Shown here piece by piece: positions 45,638-57,742 of a stretch of 64,000 bases of DNA; position 1 is the first letter of the stretch, and every line of letters begins with the position of its first letter. Below the pieces are notes generated by a model. The model was not told the DNA's origin. It did not search any database and saw nothing but the letters and a program-made list of their open reading frames with translations. The position numbers and the translations under genes were made by a program. This stretch comes from Teredinibacter waterburyi (GTDB lineage: Bacteria; Pseudomonadota; Gammaproteobacteria; Pseudomonadales; Cellvibrionaceae): positions 62,001 to 126,000 of the forward strand of contig NZ_MRUH01000167.1 in assembly GCF_001922985.1 (NCBI RefSeq), in the 5' to 3' direction.

Positions 45638-46666
45638 ATGCGTATAGACTACAAAGATTCTGTCGAGGAAGCTGGACAGATCGCGCGTAGCGCAATTCCC
45701 TTTGCCGCTAAACTCGGGCTGCCAATAAACCCCTACATCTATACCCTCTGCTATCAACACACCGCTAAAACCAACGACAAGTTAAGCAATGCCCTTATCG
45801 CACTTCTAGCGAGTAGCCCTACACCGACTAAAAGCGAGGTAGAAGAGCTCTACCACCAATTTGTAGTAGACGATGATTCAAAAGCAGTACAGATGCTAAA
45901 AACCGCTGTCGACAACGTAATGTCTAAGGCTCAGGTTGCGCTGCTTGATGCTCAAAACTCATCGACCGTCTACGAACAACAGCTAGGTACGGCTGGCGCC
46001 CAACTCGATGATAGTGGCGACCAAACAGAAATTATCGAAGCTATCGTTAAAAACCTTATCGCCGAAACTACGCAAATGAGCAACGTAAGTACGGAACTGC
46101 GTGAAAAGTTAACCGCCGCGCAAACCGAAATCGCCCATATGCACGAGGAGTTTACCCGGGTACGGCAAGAGTCTCTCACCGACCCACTAACCGGGCTTAA
46201 AAACCGCCGCGCCTTTGACGACGCATTTAAAACCTTGAGCGAACAGGCCCTAGAGCTCAATACACCAATGTCGCTATTGGTTATCGATATCGACCACTTT
46301 AAGCGTGTCAACGACACCCACGGCCATATCGTTGGCGATGCGGTACTGAAATGCATCGGCAATCAAATCAAGAACGTCGTTCGCGGCAATGACGTGTCAG
46401 CGCGCTTTGGTGGTGAAGAGTTCGTTTTGCTGCTGCCAGACACACCTTTAGTGGGGGCTGAGCGTGTGGCTGAGAATATTCGCGAGAGTATTGCAAAACA
46501 GACGTTGCGCCACGGTGACCATAAGATTGGTCAAGTAACCGTGTCAGTTGGCTACGCGTGTTTTAATTATGAAGAGACCATCGAAGATCTATTTGAACGC
46601 ACTGATGCCGCACTTTACGAAGCGAAAATTGGCGGTCGCAACCAAGTCTGCGGTGCCTCGGATTAG
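45638..46666 (+). CDS. diguanylate cyclase (GGDEF)
   Basis: 342 residues, no membrane helix. An N-terminal helical domain of about 165 residues (LPINPYIYTLCYQHTA...), probably sensory, leads through a coiled coil to a GGDEF domain. The active site is RFGGEEF and the inhibitory site RGND lies five residues before it, so an active c-di-GMP synthase is expected. The ATG at 45638 is preferred to GTG 45596 because AAGGGA lies nine bases upstream. Its end overlaps arfB by four bases. Confidence 0.9.
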   Translation: MRIDYKDSVEEAGQIARSAIPFAAKLGLPINPYIYTLCYQHTAKTNDKLSNALIALLASSPTPTKSEVEELYHQFVVDDDSKAVQMLKTAVDNVMSKAQVALLDAQNSSTVYEQQLGTAGAQLDDSGDQTEIIEAIVKNLIAETTQMSNVSTELREKLTAAQTEIAHMHEEFTRVRQESLTDPLTGLKNRRAFDDAFKTLSEQALELNTPMSLLVIDIDHFKRVNDTHGHIVGDAVLKCIGNQIKNVVRGNDVSARFGGEEFVLLLPDTPLVGAERVAENIRESIAKQTLRHGDHKIGQVTVSVGYACFNYEETIEDLFERTDAALYEAKIGGRNQVCGASD

Positions 46667-47100
46667 TCATCGCCTCTCACCCGACCACGCGCGGCTTTTA
46701 TTTTTCCTCGCTGAACCTTACCTTCTACACGGCGCTTTTTAGCGGCCTTGCTCGGTTTAGTCGCTATGCGCGGCGCTCGCGGTGCAGTCGCTTGCCGAAT
46801 CAGCACCAACAACCGCTCAATCGCATCGCTGCGGTTTTTTTCCTGAGTACGAAAGTTTTGCGCCTTGATCACCAGTACACCCTCACTGGAAATACGGCTA
46901 TCAGATAGCGCCAGCAGGATGCGCTTATAGTGATCTGGCAAACTGGAATTTGGGATATCGAAACGCAAGTGAATCGCGCTCGAGACCTTGTTTACATTCT
47001 GCCCGCCGGCACCTTGTGCACGCATCGCACTGCATTGAAATTCCGCTGGGTTTAGGTAAATACCGGCGCGAATATTGTAATTCTGCTCACTGCTATTCAT
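46663..47100 (-). CDS. arfB: alternative ribosome-rescue factor ArfB (YaeJ)
   Basis: 145-residue peptidyl-tRNA hydrolase that frees ribosomes stalled on broken mRNA. The catalytic GGQ is in AQGAGGQNVNKV (residues about 28-39), and the Lys/Arg-rich C-terminal tail (KKRRVEGKVQRGKIKAARGR) is the part that enters the empty mRNA channel. Length matches E. coli ArfB (140). Confidence 0.93.
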   Translation of the reverse strand: MNSSEQNYNIRAGIYLNPAEFQCSAMRAQGAGGQNVNKVSSAIHLRFDIPNSSLPDHYKRILLALSDSRISSEGVLVIKAQNFRTQEKNRSDAIERLLVLIRQATAPRAPRIATKPSKAAKKRRVEGKVQRGKIKAARGRVRGDD

Positions 47101-47261
47101 AGCGGGTCATTCTCGGGAAACGCGGGTTATCTGTAAACCTAGCCACTGATGTTAACGTCACCAGCGCGGCTCACACCGCGACAAAATGGTGTTCACCATT
47201 GTAAGGCATACCACGAAGGAAAACAGATGTAGGGTTTGGGCCGAGCCACATGGGGTATAGA

Positions 47262-48554
47262 TTAACGAGTATTGAGAAGAAGCTGAGCGTTATCTTGATC
47301 CAACTTGAACTGAAATTGACGCAATATATTCATTCCCAACAAGCCCTCTACTTCACCGCCTAATTCCACGGGTTTGACGGAGATCTCAACATTTTGCAAC
47401 TGATAGTCGCCAAACTGAACGTTTTCAAAACGATAGACGTCGCCGCGTACACGTCCGTTGGCCGTATTAAATATACGCGTACCCAAAAAAGTTGATTGCT
47501 GCGCAGATAGGCGCTCAAACGCTCGGCGGGTAATCATGGTAACCGAAGCTCCAGTATCGAACAGCAGCTTCACAAATTCATTTTCTAACCCTAGGTTTAT
47601 TAAAAAGTGATCGCCAATTCGCTGCAGCGGAATCGCCGAGGCGTAGCCCTCCCCCGCCTCGCGGCTTAGCTCCTTGGCAGTGCCATTCGAATACGACTGC
47701 AGTAATGTCGTTACCCGCTGCTGCCAACCGGGCTGCTGCCCTAACGCCTCTAAAAGTTGTTGCGCTTGCGCATCTTGTCCAGCCGCTAACAACAGCTCTG
47801 CATAGCGATAGTGATTGGCCGGCGCCGCCATATCCATCTCTAAAAGCTGGGCATAGAAGCTCTGTAGTTCAAACCAATTTTGCTCTGCCGCCATGGCGCT
47901 ATCGTAGGCCTGTACAAACGACTGCAACTCCGCGGTAACACGTGCACCGTCGTTGTTGCTGTAAGCATAAGTCCTCGCACTCTGGTAAACATAGAGCGCC
48001 TCGAAGGGATAGTCTTGGACGCGATTGTATTTAGCCAATAGCAGTAATACGTCAATATCGGCGTAATAAAGATATAGCCAGGCGTCGACGAGCTCGATAA
48101 AGCTGGTGGTTTCGCCGCCGTTTAACAAGCCTTCCAAATACGCCAAAAGGTCGGCGCGCATCGCTTGCATGTCGACGCTACTGGCGCTGTTTTCATGCTC
48201 GCTATACAGGTTGATTGCTTGATTGTACTGACGTTGCTGGAGCAGCTGTGCAAATCGGTCTTGTAGTGCTAGATCGGAATTTGCAGTGGAGGCATTATCA
48301 GAATGACTAGACTGACGATCAGACGATAGCCGCCATTTACGAGCAACGGTACTGTTGTCGACCGGCGGCAAGGTGGGGGTAGTGATAGTGTTTCCTATAG
48401 GGCCACTGTTAGTCGAGGCGTGCTGCTGCCATTTGCCCAGAGTAGCGCCATTGCCATCTGCCACGCCAGCCGATTTCTCCAAGCTGGCGCCTCTACCAAA
48501 CCAACCCACTGCAAATGCCGCCAATAACGCGAGTAGGTTTCGGCTGGTTAACAT
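47262..48554 (-). CDS. membrane-anchored retropepsin-like aspartic protease
   Basis: 430 residues: an N-terminal membrane helix, a Ser/Asn-rich spacer, a helical repeat region (about 95-290, TPR-like, many Ala/Tyr/Leu) and a C-terminal retropepsin-like domain. The single catalytic motif LLFDTGASVTMI (near residue 325) and EGLLGMNIL fit the bacterial clan AA family, which works as a dimer. Probably periplasmic. Substrate unknown. Single gene. Confidence 0.85.
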   Translation of the reverse strand: MLTSRNLLALLAAFAVGWFGRGASLEKSAGVADGNGATLGKWQQHASTNSGPIGNTITTPTLPPVDNSTVARKWRLSSDRQSSHSDNASTANSDLALQDRFAQLLQQRQYNQAINLYSEHENSASSVDMQAMRADLLAYLEGLLNGGETTSFIELVDAWLYLYYADIDVLLLLAKYNRVQDYPFEALYVYQSARTYAYSNNDGARVTAELQSFVQAYDSAMAAEQNWFELQSFYAQLLEMDMAAPANHYRYAELLLAAGQDAQAQQLLEALGQQPGWQQRVTTLLQSYSNGTAKELSREAGEGYASAIPLQRIGDHFLINLGLENEFVKLLFDTGASVTMITRRAFERLSAQQSTFLGTRIFNTANGRVRGDVYRFENVQFGDYQLQNVEISVKPVELGGEVEGLLGMNILRQFQFKLDQDNAQLLLNTR

Positions 48555-48648
48555 TTAGTGCTCACCAGCTGAACTGGCCGCAATAGTGTGATTGTCGCGA
48601 ATGGTCAGCATAGATGTCGTCTGCATCTCACGGTTGGCGGTAATTGGC

Positions 48649-51031
<2,383 letters not shown>

Positions 51032-51096
51032 CTTGTCGGCCCTAACATCGTCGGCGCTAACAATACTGGTTTAGCTGCCTATATCGGTGAGGGAAT

Positions 51097-51119
51097 GAAG
51101 TCGCGCTTACAGCGACTTC
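51097..51119. other. hairpin across the purE stop codon
   Basis: GAAGTCGC (51097-51104) pairs with GCGACTTC (51112-51119); the purE stop lies in the loop. No U run follows on the minus strand, so it may affect mRNA stability or purE-tsaC read-through rather than end transcription. Confidence 0.5.
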
Positions 51120-51613
51120 AACTTTTCCTGTAACGCAGCGTCTTTTTTTATCACTTCAGCGGCGTTAGCGGCGCGTTCGGCAATAAGTTTTTGATGCATA
51201 TCGGCATCGCCAACGGCAATAATCTGTGCGGCAAGATAAGCCGCATTCTTTGCCCCAGCTTTGCCGATAGCAACGGTGGCAACCGGTATACCGCCAGGCA
51301 TTTGTACGGTAGACAAAAGCGCATCTAAGCCATCTAGCGAACCGTTGATAGGGACGCCAATAACGGGGCGCAAGGTAATTGCCGATACCGCGCCAGCCAA
51401 GTGTGCCGCCATTCCTGCCGCGCAAATAAAGGCGGCACAACCGCGTTGATCAGCGTCAGTAACATAGTCGTGGGTAGCTTTTGGAGTGCGATGTGCGGAA
51501 GTAACCTTGGCTTCGAAAGGAATTTCCAGCTTATTGAGGACTGCAAAAGCGGTTTCCATAATAGGTAGGTCGGAGTCAGACCCCATTAAAATTGCAACAA
51601 ATGGCTTGCTCAT
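51107..51613 (-). CDS. purE: N5-carboxyaminoimidazole ribonucleotide mutase PurE
   Basis: 168 residues, class I PurE of purine synthesis; moves the carboxyl group of N5-CAIR to C4. [10 protein letters not shown], the catalytic His in SAHRTP, and [11 protein letters not shown]-like [10 protein letters not shown] are present. ATG 51613 is used: GGAG lies nine bases before it, and the TTG at 51628 overlaps that site. purK is not in the window. Confidence 0.96.
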   Translation of the reverse strand: MSKPFVAILMGSDSDLPIMETAFAVLNKLEIPFEAKVTSAHRTPKATHDYVTDADQRGCAAFICAAGMAAHLAGAVSAITLRPVIGVPINGSLDGLDALLSTVQMPGGIPVATVAIGKAGAKNAAYLAAQIIAVGDADMHQKLIAERAANAAEVIKKDAALQEKLKSL

Positions 51614-51794
51614 GACAAACGTCTCCAAATTTTATCTAAGGTTATCTATAAAAATGGTGGCGCCGACCTGTTATAGGGCGGCACGCCGTTATTGGAACAA
51701 AATTCCAATAATTTTTGAGGGCCGGCAAAGGTACTGGAATTCGTGCGTTCCGGCAAGTAATTGTCTAGACCAGACTCTTATAAGGACGGAAAGA

Positions 51795-52961
51795 CTATAC
51801 GACTCTATAGCCTTGTACGTTGCTCTGTTTGATTCGCATATAACCTGTGCCGACATTTGCCACCAAACCTTTCAATTCGAGCGTTAGTAAACATGCCATA
51901 ACCTCGCCCACAGGCAGCTCGGTTCGGTCGACAAGATTATCAATGGAGGTGGCCTCATATCCGAGCGCCTGCAACACGCGGTCCTCTTCTTCATTACCGA
52001 CAATTTCGGCGGCAACCGCGCTAGTATCGGGTATACGATCAAAACTCAGTTGTTGCCACTGCATGGACAAAAAGCCTTTTAACTCGTCGACTATATCCTG
52101 AGCCGTTTCAACGAGCTTGGCGCCGTCTTTGATCAAAGCGTGGCAACCACGGGCGAGAGGATTGTGGATGGAGCCGGGTATCGCAAACAGCTCGCGATTT
52201 TGCTGGACAGCGTAGCGCGCAGTAATCAACGAACCGCTGCGCACGGCGGCTTCGACAACCAAGGTTCCGTAACAAAGGGCGCTGATAATACGGTTTCGCT
52301 GCGGGAAGTTGGCGGGCTGAGCACTGGTCCCCAGTGGGAACTCACTAACAATAGCTCCACCGTTGTGCAATATCTGGTCGGCCAAGGACTTATTGCGCTG
52401 CGGGTAGAGCACATCCAAACCCGTGCCGAGCACAGCAATGGTGTATCCGCGCACACTGAGTGCGCCCTTGTGCGCTTCGGTATCGACACCCAAAGCCAAA
52501 CCGCTAGTGATAGTAAATCCTGCGCTGGCAAGTGCAGCACTGAAATCATAAGCTGAACTGCGCCCAGATGGCGACGGACTACGGCTGCCAATAACGGCTA
52601 TTTGTGGCATCGAAAGACGGTTAACATCCCCAGCGACATAGAGTATCGGCGGCGGACGTTTAATTTCGCGAAGCAGTTCAGGGTAATTCGGATGATCGGT
52701 ATCCATCACCACAACATTATGCTGGTCGGCCCATTTTATATCTGCGCGAACTTTGTCGACGAGCGCCGATTCTTCGCCACGTTCGCGAAATTCACGTAAT
52801 TGTTGAATGGCCTCAGGTGTGAGGAGATCGGCAAGGGATTCTAGCGGAGCGGAAAGCACTGCGTTGGGGCTGGAAAAACGTTCGACCAGCTTCCAATAGG
52901 TAGCGGCTCCTACACCGGGCAACCTTAACAGCAGTAGGCTTTGCTCAAGGGCACACAACAT
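51795..52961 (-). CDS. dprA: DNA processing protein DprA (Smf)
   Basis: 388 residues. An N-terminal helical domain, a Rossmann-like core (VIGSRSPSPSGR, GFTITSGLALGVDTEAHKGAL, FPQRNRIISAL) and a C-terminal winged helix (about 320-388). It loads RecA on incoming single-stranded DNA in transformation; many non-competent bacteria also carry it. The location beside the LysM, def and fmt genes is conserved in gammaproteobacteria. Confidence 0.95.
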   Translation of the reverse strand: MLCALEQSLLLLRLPGVGAATYWKLVERFSSPNAVLSAPLESLADLLTPEAIQQLREFRERGEESALVDKVRADIKWADQHNVVVMDTDHPNYPELLREIKRPPPILYVAGDVNRLSMPQIAVIGSRSPSPSGRSSAYDFSAALASAGFTITSGLALGVDTEAHKGALSVRGYTIAVLGTGLDVLYPQRNKSLADQILHNGGAIVSEFPLGTSAQPANFPQRNRIISALCYGTLVVEAAVRSGSLITARYAVQQNRELFAIPGSIHNPLARGCHALIKDGAKLVETAQDIVDELKGFLSMQWQQLSFDRIPDTSAVAAEIVGNEEEDRVLQALGYEATSIDNLVDRTELPVGEVMACLLTLELKGLVANVGTGYMRIKQSNVQGYRVV

Positions 52962-53011
52962 ACTGTCGTCCTTGAAAGAGATGTTTGTGGTTTGATGAAT
53001 ATCGGAAATTT

Positions 53012-53039
53012 AACAGTGACAGCGCTTACTGTCACTGTT
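53012..53039 (-). terminator. strong stem-loop between LysM gene and dprA
   Basis: A perfect 11-bp stem (53012-53022 with 53029-53039) with a 6-base loop, 12 bases after the LysM gene stop on the minus strand. The following minus-strand bases are only partly U-rich, so termination may be incomplete and dprA could be reached by read-through. Confidence 0.65.
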
Positions 53040-53051
53040 TTAACTTACAGA

Positions 53052-54104
53052 TTACGGGTTTCGTACCCGATCGGATACAGAAATGCCGCGTTCAGCTTCA
53101 AGCACTAAGCCTAAACTGACTTTCTCGAAAGCGCGAAACACCATCAGAAGACCGGCGCGCTCATCGGGTAATTGCACCAAATCTTGACTAACGCGATCGC
53201 GGATTTTGCCACCGCGCTTATAGATAGCGAGCACATTACCTGCGCCTACGCCCTCGCGTACACCGCGGTTGATAACCACAACGTCAAGCAAGCCGACTTG
53301 GTTGATACCGTCTTCAATGGCGAGAATGACACCATTCACTTCGGTGTTTGGCGCCGAAGGATAAAAAGTCGTATCGATGGCACGCTCTTCCTGACGTAAC
53401 AGGCGATCGCCGGCACGGACTTCTTCAGTGGTTCGAGTAGCTTTTAAAGTGCCAACATCACGCTCGCTGCTAATCAATTCCAAGCTGCCGATATCCTTTG
53501 CCATCATCCCCAGCATTTCACGGGTTTCTGGGTCGACGTAAACATCACCGCTGCGATACAAGCCGTAGACGCGCTCAGCCGTATCAAAATCGCCGCGCGC
53601 ATAAAGTTTATCGCCAGCACCAACAATTAGATGTTCATCCATGCCAGACAAAACATAGGGAGCACCTTCTATTTCTTGTTCGTCGACAATGCGGCTACGC
53701 GACAGGAAGCTGTTAATTTCATCCAGAGGAATAGTCGCTATCGCATCTTCCGTTGCCACAACACGAGCTTTGGGTGAGAGCTTAAACACACGACCGGAGG
53801 TATCTAGTGTCAGGCGAGGTTTGCCATCCATAAAGATCAAGCGAATCAGATCGCCGGGATAGATAAGGTGAGGGTTTTTAATCTGGGTATTTACATGCCA
53901 GATTTCCGGCCACATCCAAGGGTTCTGTAGGAAGGTAGCGGAAATATCCCAAAGGGTGTCACCCTTTACCACCGTGTGGGAGGTAGGGAAGTTGTCGCGC
54001 AACTTTGGCTCTTCTGCCTTAGCGACGCCACAGAAGAGGACGCCACCGCCAAGAGCGAACGTTAATGCGAACGCGGCAATCCTTCCAGAAAATAGTCTTT
54101 TCAT
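53052..54104 (-). CDS. LysM domain exported protein
   Basis: 350 residues with a signal peptide (ends AKA-EE) and an N-terminal LysM domain (SHTVVKGDTLWDISATFL... to PGDLIRL) that binds peptidoglycan. The remaining 260 residues form a conserved region typical of the LysM protein encoded beside dprA in pseudomonads; its role is unknown. The ATG at 54104 is preferred because AGGA lies seven bases before it; the frame open up to 54209 would put 35 residues before the signal peptide. Confidence 0.92.
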   Translation of the reverse strand: MKRLFSGRIAAFALTFALGGGVLFCGVAKAEEPKLRDNFPTSHTVVKGDTLWDISATFLQNPWMWPEIWHVNTQIKNPHLIYPGDLIRLIFMDGKPRLTLDTSGRVFKLSPKARVVATEDAIATIPLDEINSFLSRSRIVDEQEIEGAPYVLSGMDEHLIVGAGDKLYARGDFDTAERVYGLYRSGDVYVDPETREMLGMMAKDIGSLELISSERDVGTLKATRTTEEVRAGDRLLRQEERAIDTTFYPSAPNTEVNGVILAIEDGINQVGLLDVVVINRGVREGVGAGNVLAIYKRGGKIRDRVSQDLVQLPDERAGLLMVFRAFEKVSLGLVLEAERGISVSDRVRNP

Positions 54105-54422
54105 CACGAGGTCCTGTTGAGTTTGGCACGTTTGCGTGCCACTACCTGACGTGTTTTCGCTAAAAACGTTGTAAGAAACGACAAAGGATATCGCTACCAC
54201 TAACAACAACTATCAGCGTTATAGAAGCCTTTCCGGCCACTACTGGTTATAATAGTCCATGCACGACGTCACGGTAGTGATGCAAAACGCGAATTCAAAG
54301 ATGAAATCGCCGCCTGCGGCCTCATTAACCTGCACGTATCGGCACTCGAAAAACAGTATATCTGCTGTTTGATCATAATGTTAGCAGCGAAAGTTGCCTA
54401 GTTACTAGAAGTTTGTCACGTA

Positions 54423-54926
54423 ATGGCCTTGTTACCTATACTCGAATTCCCAGATCCACGCTTGCGCACTATCGCCAAGCCGGTCACCGAAGTTGACGAC
54501 CGCATTCGCACCTTAGTCGACGATATGCTCGAAACGATGTACGACGCGCCAGGCGTCGGCTTGGCCGCGACCCAAGTCAATGTTCATGAGCAGGTGATAG
54601 TGATCGATGTGAGCGAAACCAACGATCAACCGATGGTGTTTATCAACCCCAAGATCGACGTGCTCGACAATGTTATGCACGACTATGAAGAGGGCTGCCT
54701 ATCGGTGCCGGGTTTTTACGAATCCGTTTCCCGTCCAGAACACGTCAGTGTTACCGCCCTCGACCGGGACGGTAATTCGTTCACCATCAAGCCGGACGGG
54801 CTTTTGGCTGTCTGCGTTCAACACGAAGTTGATCACCTCAACGGCAAGCTATTCGTAGACTATGTTTCCAATATCAAACGCCAGCGTATTCGCAAAAAAC
54901 TCGAAAAACAGCAGCGAGCGCTCTAG
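54423..54926 (+). CDS. def: peptide deformylase
   Basis: 167 residues; removes the formyl group from new proteins. All three motifs are present: [13 protein letters not shown] and QHEVDHLNG, which supply Cys and two His for the iron site and the catalytic Glu. Length equals E. coli Def. Plus strand, followed by fmt after a hairpin-rich gap. Confidence 0.98.
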   Translation: MALLPILEFPDPRLRTIAKPVTEVDDRIRTLVDDMLETMYDAPGVGLAATQVNVHEQVIVIDVSETNDQPMVFINPKIDVLDNVMHDYEEGCLSVPGFYESVSRPEHVSVTALDRDGNSFTIKPDGLLAVCVQHEVDHLNGKLFVDYVSNIKRQRIRKKLEKQQRAL

Positions 54927-54983
54927 TCAGCGCTGCGCTGATGAGCGTCGGCCTAAGTTAGGCTAGTAGCAGTAGGTGTCGCC

Positions 54984-55009
54984 AAAACGGCGTCGCCCTG
55001 CCGTTTTTT
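54984..55009 (+). terminator. intrinsic terminator between def and fmt
   Basis: AAAACGGC (54984-54991) pairs with GCCGTTTT (55000-55007), followed by further Ts. It ends only 26 bases before the fmt start codon, leaving no room for a promoter after it, so fmt must be reached by read-through or by control of this hairpin. Confidence 0.75.
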
Positions 55010-55035
55010 CTCCCGCCCTACATTAAGGTTCTCCA

Positions 55036-56091
55036 TTGATTGCAGACACTCCGCTTAAAGTTATTTTTGCCGGCACGCCGGACTTCGCCGCTCAGCATTT
55101 GCAGGCTTTGATCGAAAGTGAGCACCAACTTATTGCCGTTTACACACAGCCGGATCGACCCGCCGGACGCGGTAAAAAACTAGCGCCAAGCCCGGTAAAG
55201 CAGCTTGCCCTGTCAGCTGGGGTCCCATTGTTTCAGCCCGCAAGTTTAAAGTCCGATGAAGCCCAAACCGAGCTAGCCGCACTTGATGCAGACGTGATGA
55301 TTGTGGTGGCCTATGGATTGATCCTACCGCTCGCCGTGTTGAGCGCTCCCCGACTTGGCTGTTTAAACGTCCACGGATCTATTTTGCCGCGCTGGCGCGG
55401 TGCCGCTCCGATTCAACGGGCGATCGAAGCCGGCGACAAGGTTTCGGGTGTGACTATTATGCAAATGGACGAAGGCCTCGACACCGGCGACATGCTGTTG
55501 GTCGCCGAAACACCTATCGAAGCCACCACCAGTTCCGCCGACCTTTACCAATCCCTGGCGCAGCTTGGCCCGAAGGCCTTATTGGCAACACTTGATCAGC
55601 TGAGTGCCGGAACCGCGATAGCGCACCCCCAAGATAACAACCTCGCCAGCTACGCCCACAAAATTGACAAGGCGGAAGCCGAGATCAATTGGTCCGCCGC
55701 TGCCATCGACATCGATCGCAAAATTCGTGCGTTCAACCCCGCCCCCATTTGTTTTACCTGGCTAAACGGCGAGCGTTTCAAAATTCATGCGGCAACACCA
55801 ATCGATCTCGACCCTAAAGCTGATACCAAGCCGCCAGGTACCATATTGGTCAATGATCGCCAGCAACTTTTAGTCGCCTGTGGAAGCGGTGCGCTAGCGC
55901 TGACAAAGCTCCAAGTTCCGGGTAAAAAAGCCATGTCTTTGGCCGAGTTTAGTAATGGCTACGCGCAGCTCTGCCCAATCGGATCCCGTCTTGGCGACAA
56001 GCCTGATGCCGCTGCAAACAACAGCAACGCCAGTGATAGCCCACCCCCTCAAAACGCCACTAGTCATAAAAATGGAGCGCAAAGCGCGTGA
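55036..56091 (+). CDS. fmt: methionyl-tRNA formyltransferase
   Basis: 351 residues; formylates initiator Met-tRNA. FAGTPDFAAQHLQAL, the folate-site motif HGSILPRWRGAAPIQRAI, and GVTIMQMDEGLDTGDML are present. The C-terminal 35 residues (Asn/Ser/Pro-rich) go beyond the usual 310-320. The start is TTG 55036 with AAGG upstream. It overlaps rsmB by four bases (GTGA). Confidence 0.97.
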   Translation: MIADTPLKVIFAGTPDFAAQHLQALIESEHQLIAVYTQPDRPAGRGKKLAPSPVKQLALSAGVPLFQPASLKSDEAQTELAALDADVMIVVAYGLILPLAVLSAPRLGCLNVHGSILPRWRGAAPIQRAIEAGDKVSGVTIMQMDEGLDTGDMLLVAETPIEATTSSADLYQSLAQLGPKALLATLDQLSAGTAIAHPQDNNLASYAHKIDKAEAEINWSAAAIDIDRKIRAFNPAPICFTWLNGERFKIHAATPIDLDPKADTKPPGTILVNDRQQLLVACGSGALALTKLQVPGKKAMSLAEFSNGYAQLCPIGSRLGDKPDAAANNSNASDSPPPQNATSHKNGAQSA

Positions 56092-57530
56092 CTCAACTTC
56101 GCGCTCATGCCGCCAAGACCCTCGCTAGCGTGCTGCGCGGCCAGTCGCTCGCAACCCAATTTGAAAGCGCCGCAAGCAAGGTCGATACACGCGACCGGCC
56201 CCTGTTTCAGGAGCTTTGTCTCGGTACATTACGCCGCTTCCACAGCCTTGAATTGCTAGCGCTAGCGCTGCTAGACAAGCCCTTTCGCAACAAAGACCAA
56301 GACGTATTCGCACTGTTGTTGATCGGCCTTTACCAGTTGCGCTACCTGCGTACCCCCGATCATGCGGCGATTTCCGAAACCGTAGAAGGTAGCCGCAAAC
56401 TTAAAAAACCTTGGGCTAGCGGTTTGATCAACGGCGTATTGCGCAACTATTTGCGACAACAGGACGAGCTGACGGAAAGGCTCAGCAAAGACCCGGTATT
56501 TCTCTACTCGCACCCGCGCTGGCTCACCAATCGCGTACGCGCCGCATGGCCGGAGCAATGGCGAGACATCCTCAGCGCCAACAACGAAACTCCACCACTG
56601 TTTATACGCGTCAATGCCACCCGCAGTAGTGTCGCTCAGCTAGCACAGCGCTTAACCGCGGCGGATATTGGCTTTAGTCGCAATCCGATGATCCCCTCTG
56701 GCCTGCAACTCAACAGCAGTTGTGATATTCGCCAGCTACCTGGTTTTAGTGACGGTGAATTCTCGGTTCAAGACGCCGCAGCACAGCAAGCCGCGTCACT
56801 TTTAGATTTGAAACCCGGTCAGCGTGTGCTCGATGCCTGCTGTGCCCCGGGCGGAAAAACCTGCCACATCCTCGAAACCGAACCGCAACTCGAGCAGCTC
56901 ATAGCTGTAGAACTCGAACCCCATCGCATGGCTCGGGTCGAAGAAAACCTTGACCGTCTCGGTTTGGCCGCCAAGGTCAAGCTGGTGGTCGGCGACGCTG
57001 CGCAACCCAACCAATGGTGGGATGGCAAAACCTTTGACCGCATTCTTCTAGATGTGCCCTGTTCAGCTACCGGTGTTATCCGCCGTCACCCCGATATAAA
57101 ACTACTGCGTCGCGACAGCGATCTTGTTAAGCTTGCCACACTACAACGGCAGATTCTTCGCGCCATGTGGAGCACTCTGGCTTCCGGCGGGCGTTTACTT
57201 TATGCAACCTGCTCAGTCCTGCCAGAAGAAAACGAGCAGGTTATTGAGGAGTTTCTCGCCGAGCAAACCGACGCTTACCACCTACCCCTCAGCCAAGCGA
57301 GAAATGTACCCGCAGAAACGGAGCTTTTGGAAGGTGAAGATGGATCGATCGAGGCGGCATCTAACACTGCCGAGGCTATGTCCGAAGCCGGCATTGGCGC
57401 AAGTCTCGAACTAAGTAAAGCCGAATGGGGCAAAGTCGAATGGGGTATAGAAAGACCCTATGGACGGCAACTGTTTCCCAAAGAAAACAGCCACGACGGT
57501 TTTTACTACGCGCTTTTAGCGAAGCGTTAA
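56088..57530 (+). CDS. rsmB: 16S rRNA m5C967 methyltransferase RsmB (Sun)
   Basis: 480 residues: an N-terminal NusB-like RNA-binding domain (about 1-140) and a SAM-dependent methyltransferase domain. The SAM loop is DACCAPGGKTCHIL, with LDVPCSATGVIRRHPDIK and the catalytic Cys in YATCSVLPEEN. It is some 50 residues longer than E. coli RsmB because of an acidic insert (about 405-455) before the conserved end. GTG start inside the fmt stop. Confidence 0.96.
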   Translation: MTQLRAHAAKTLASVLRGQSLATQFESAASKVDTRDRPLFQELCLGTLRRFHSLELLALALLDKPFRNKDQDVFALLLIGLYQLRYLRTPDHAAISETVEGSRKLKKPWASGLINGVLRNYLRQQDELTERLSKDPVFLYSHPRWLTNRVRAAWPEQWRDILSANNETPPLFIRVNATRSSVAQLAQRLTAADIGFSRNPMIPSGLQLNSSCDIRQLPGFSDGEFSVQDAAAQQAASLLDLKPGQRVLDACCAPGGKTCHILETEPQLEQLIAVELEPHRMARVEENLDRLGLAAKVKLVVGDAAQPNQWWDGKTFDRILLDVPCSATGVIRRHPDIKLLRRDSDLVKLATLQRQILRAMWSTLASGGRLLYATCSVLPEENEQVIEEFLAEQTDAYHLPLSQARNVPAETELLEGEDGSIEAASNTAEAMSEAGIGASLELSKAEWGKVEWGIERPYGRQLFPKENSHDGFYYALLAKR

Positions 57531-57742
57531 TTGAAGGTTAAACACGGCTCGCAGCAAATTGAGCGATCGCCAGCTAAAGTGACTAATCAGAAGTGTGCTC
57601 ACAAGCGCTCTTCACAAGTACCGAGCGCACGCGAATAATGCGTTGGCACGCGAGAATAAACAGCAAGTAGACAAACCGTTGCGACGCAGGGTTTTCGCCC
57701 AGAGCGACCAACCCCCAGACATCACTGGCAAAACATACCGAC

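Noticed and set aside
51691-51716. Plus-strand terminator with a 7-bp AT-rich stem and T run
   Set aside because: No plus-strand gene ends nearby, and the minus-strand side lacks a T run after the stem; probably chance in AT-rich spacer.
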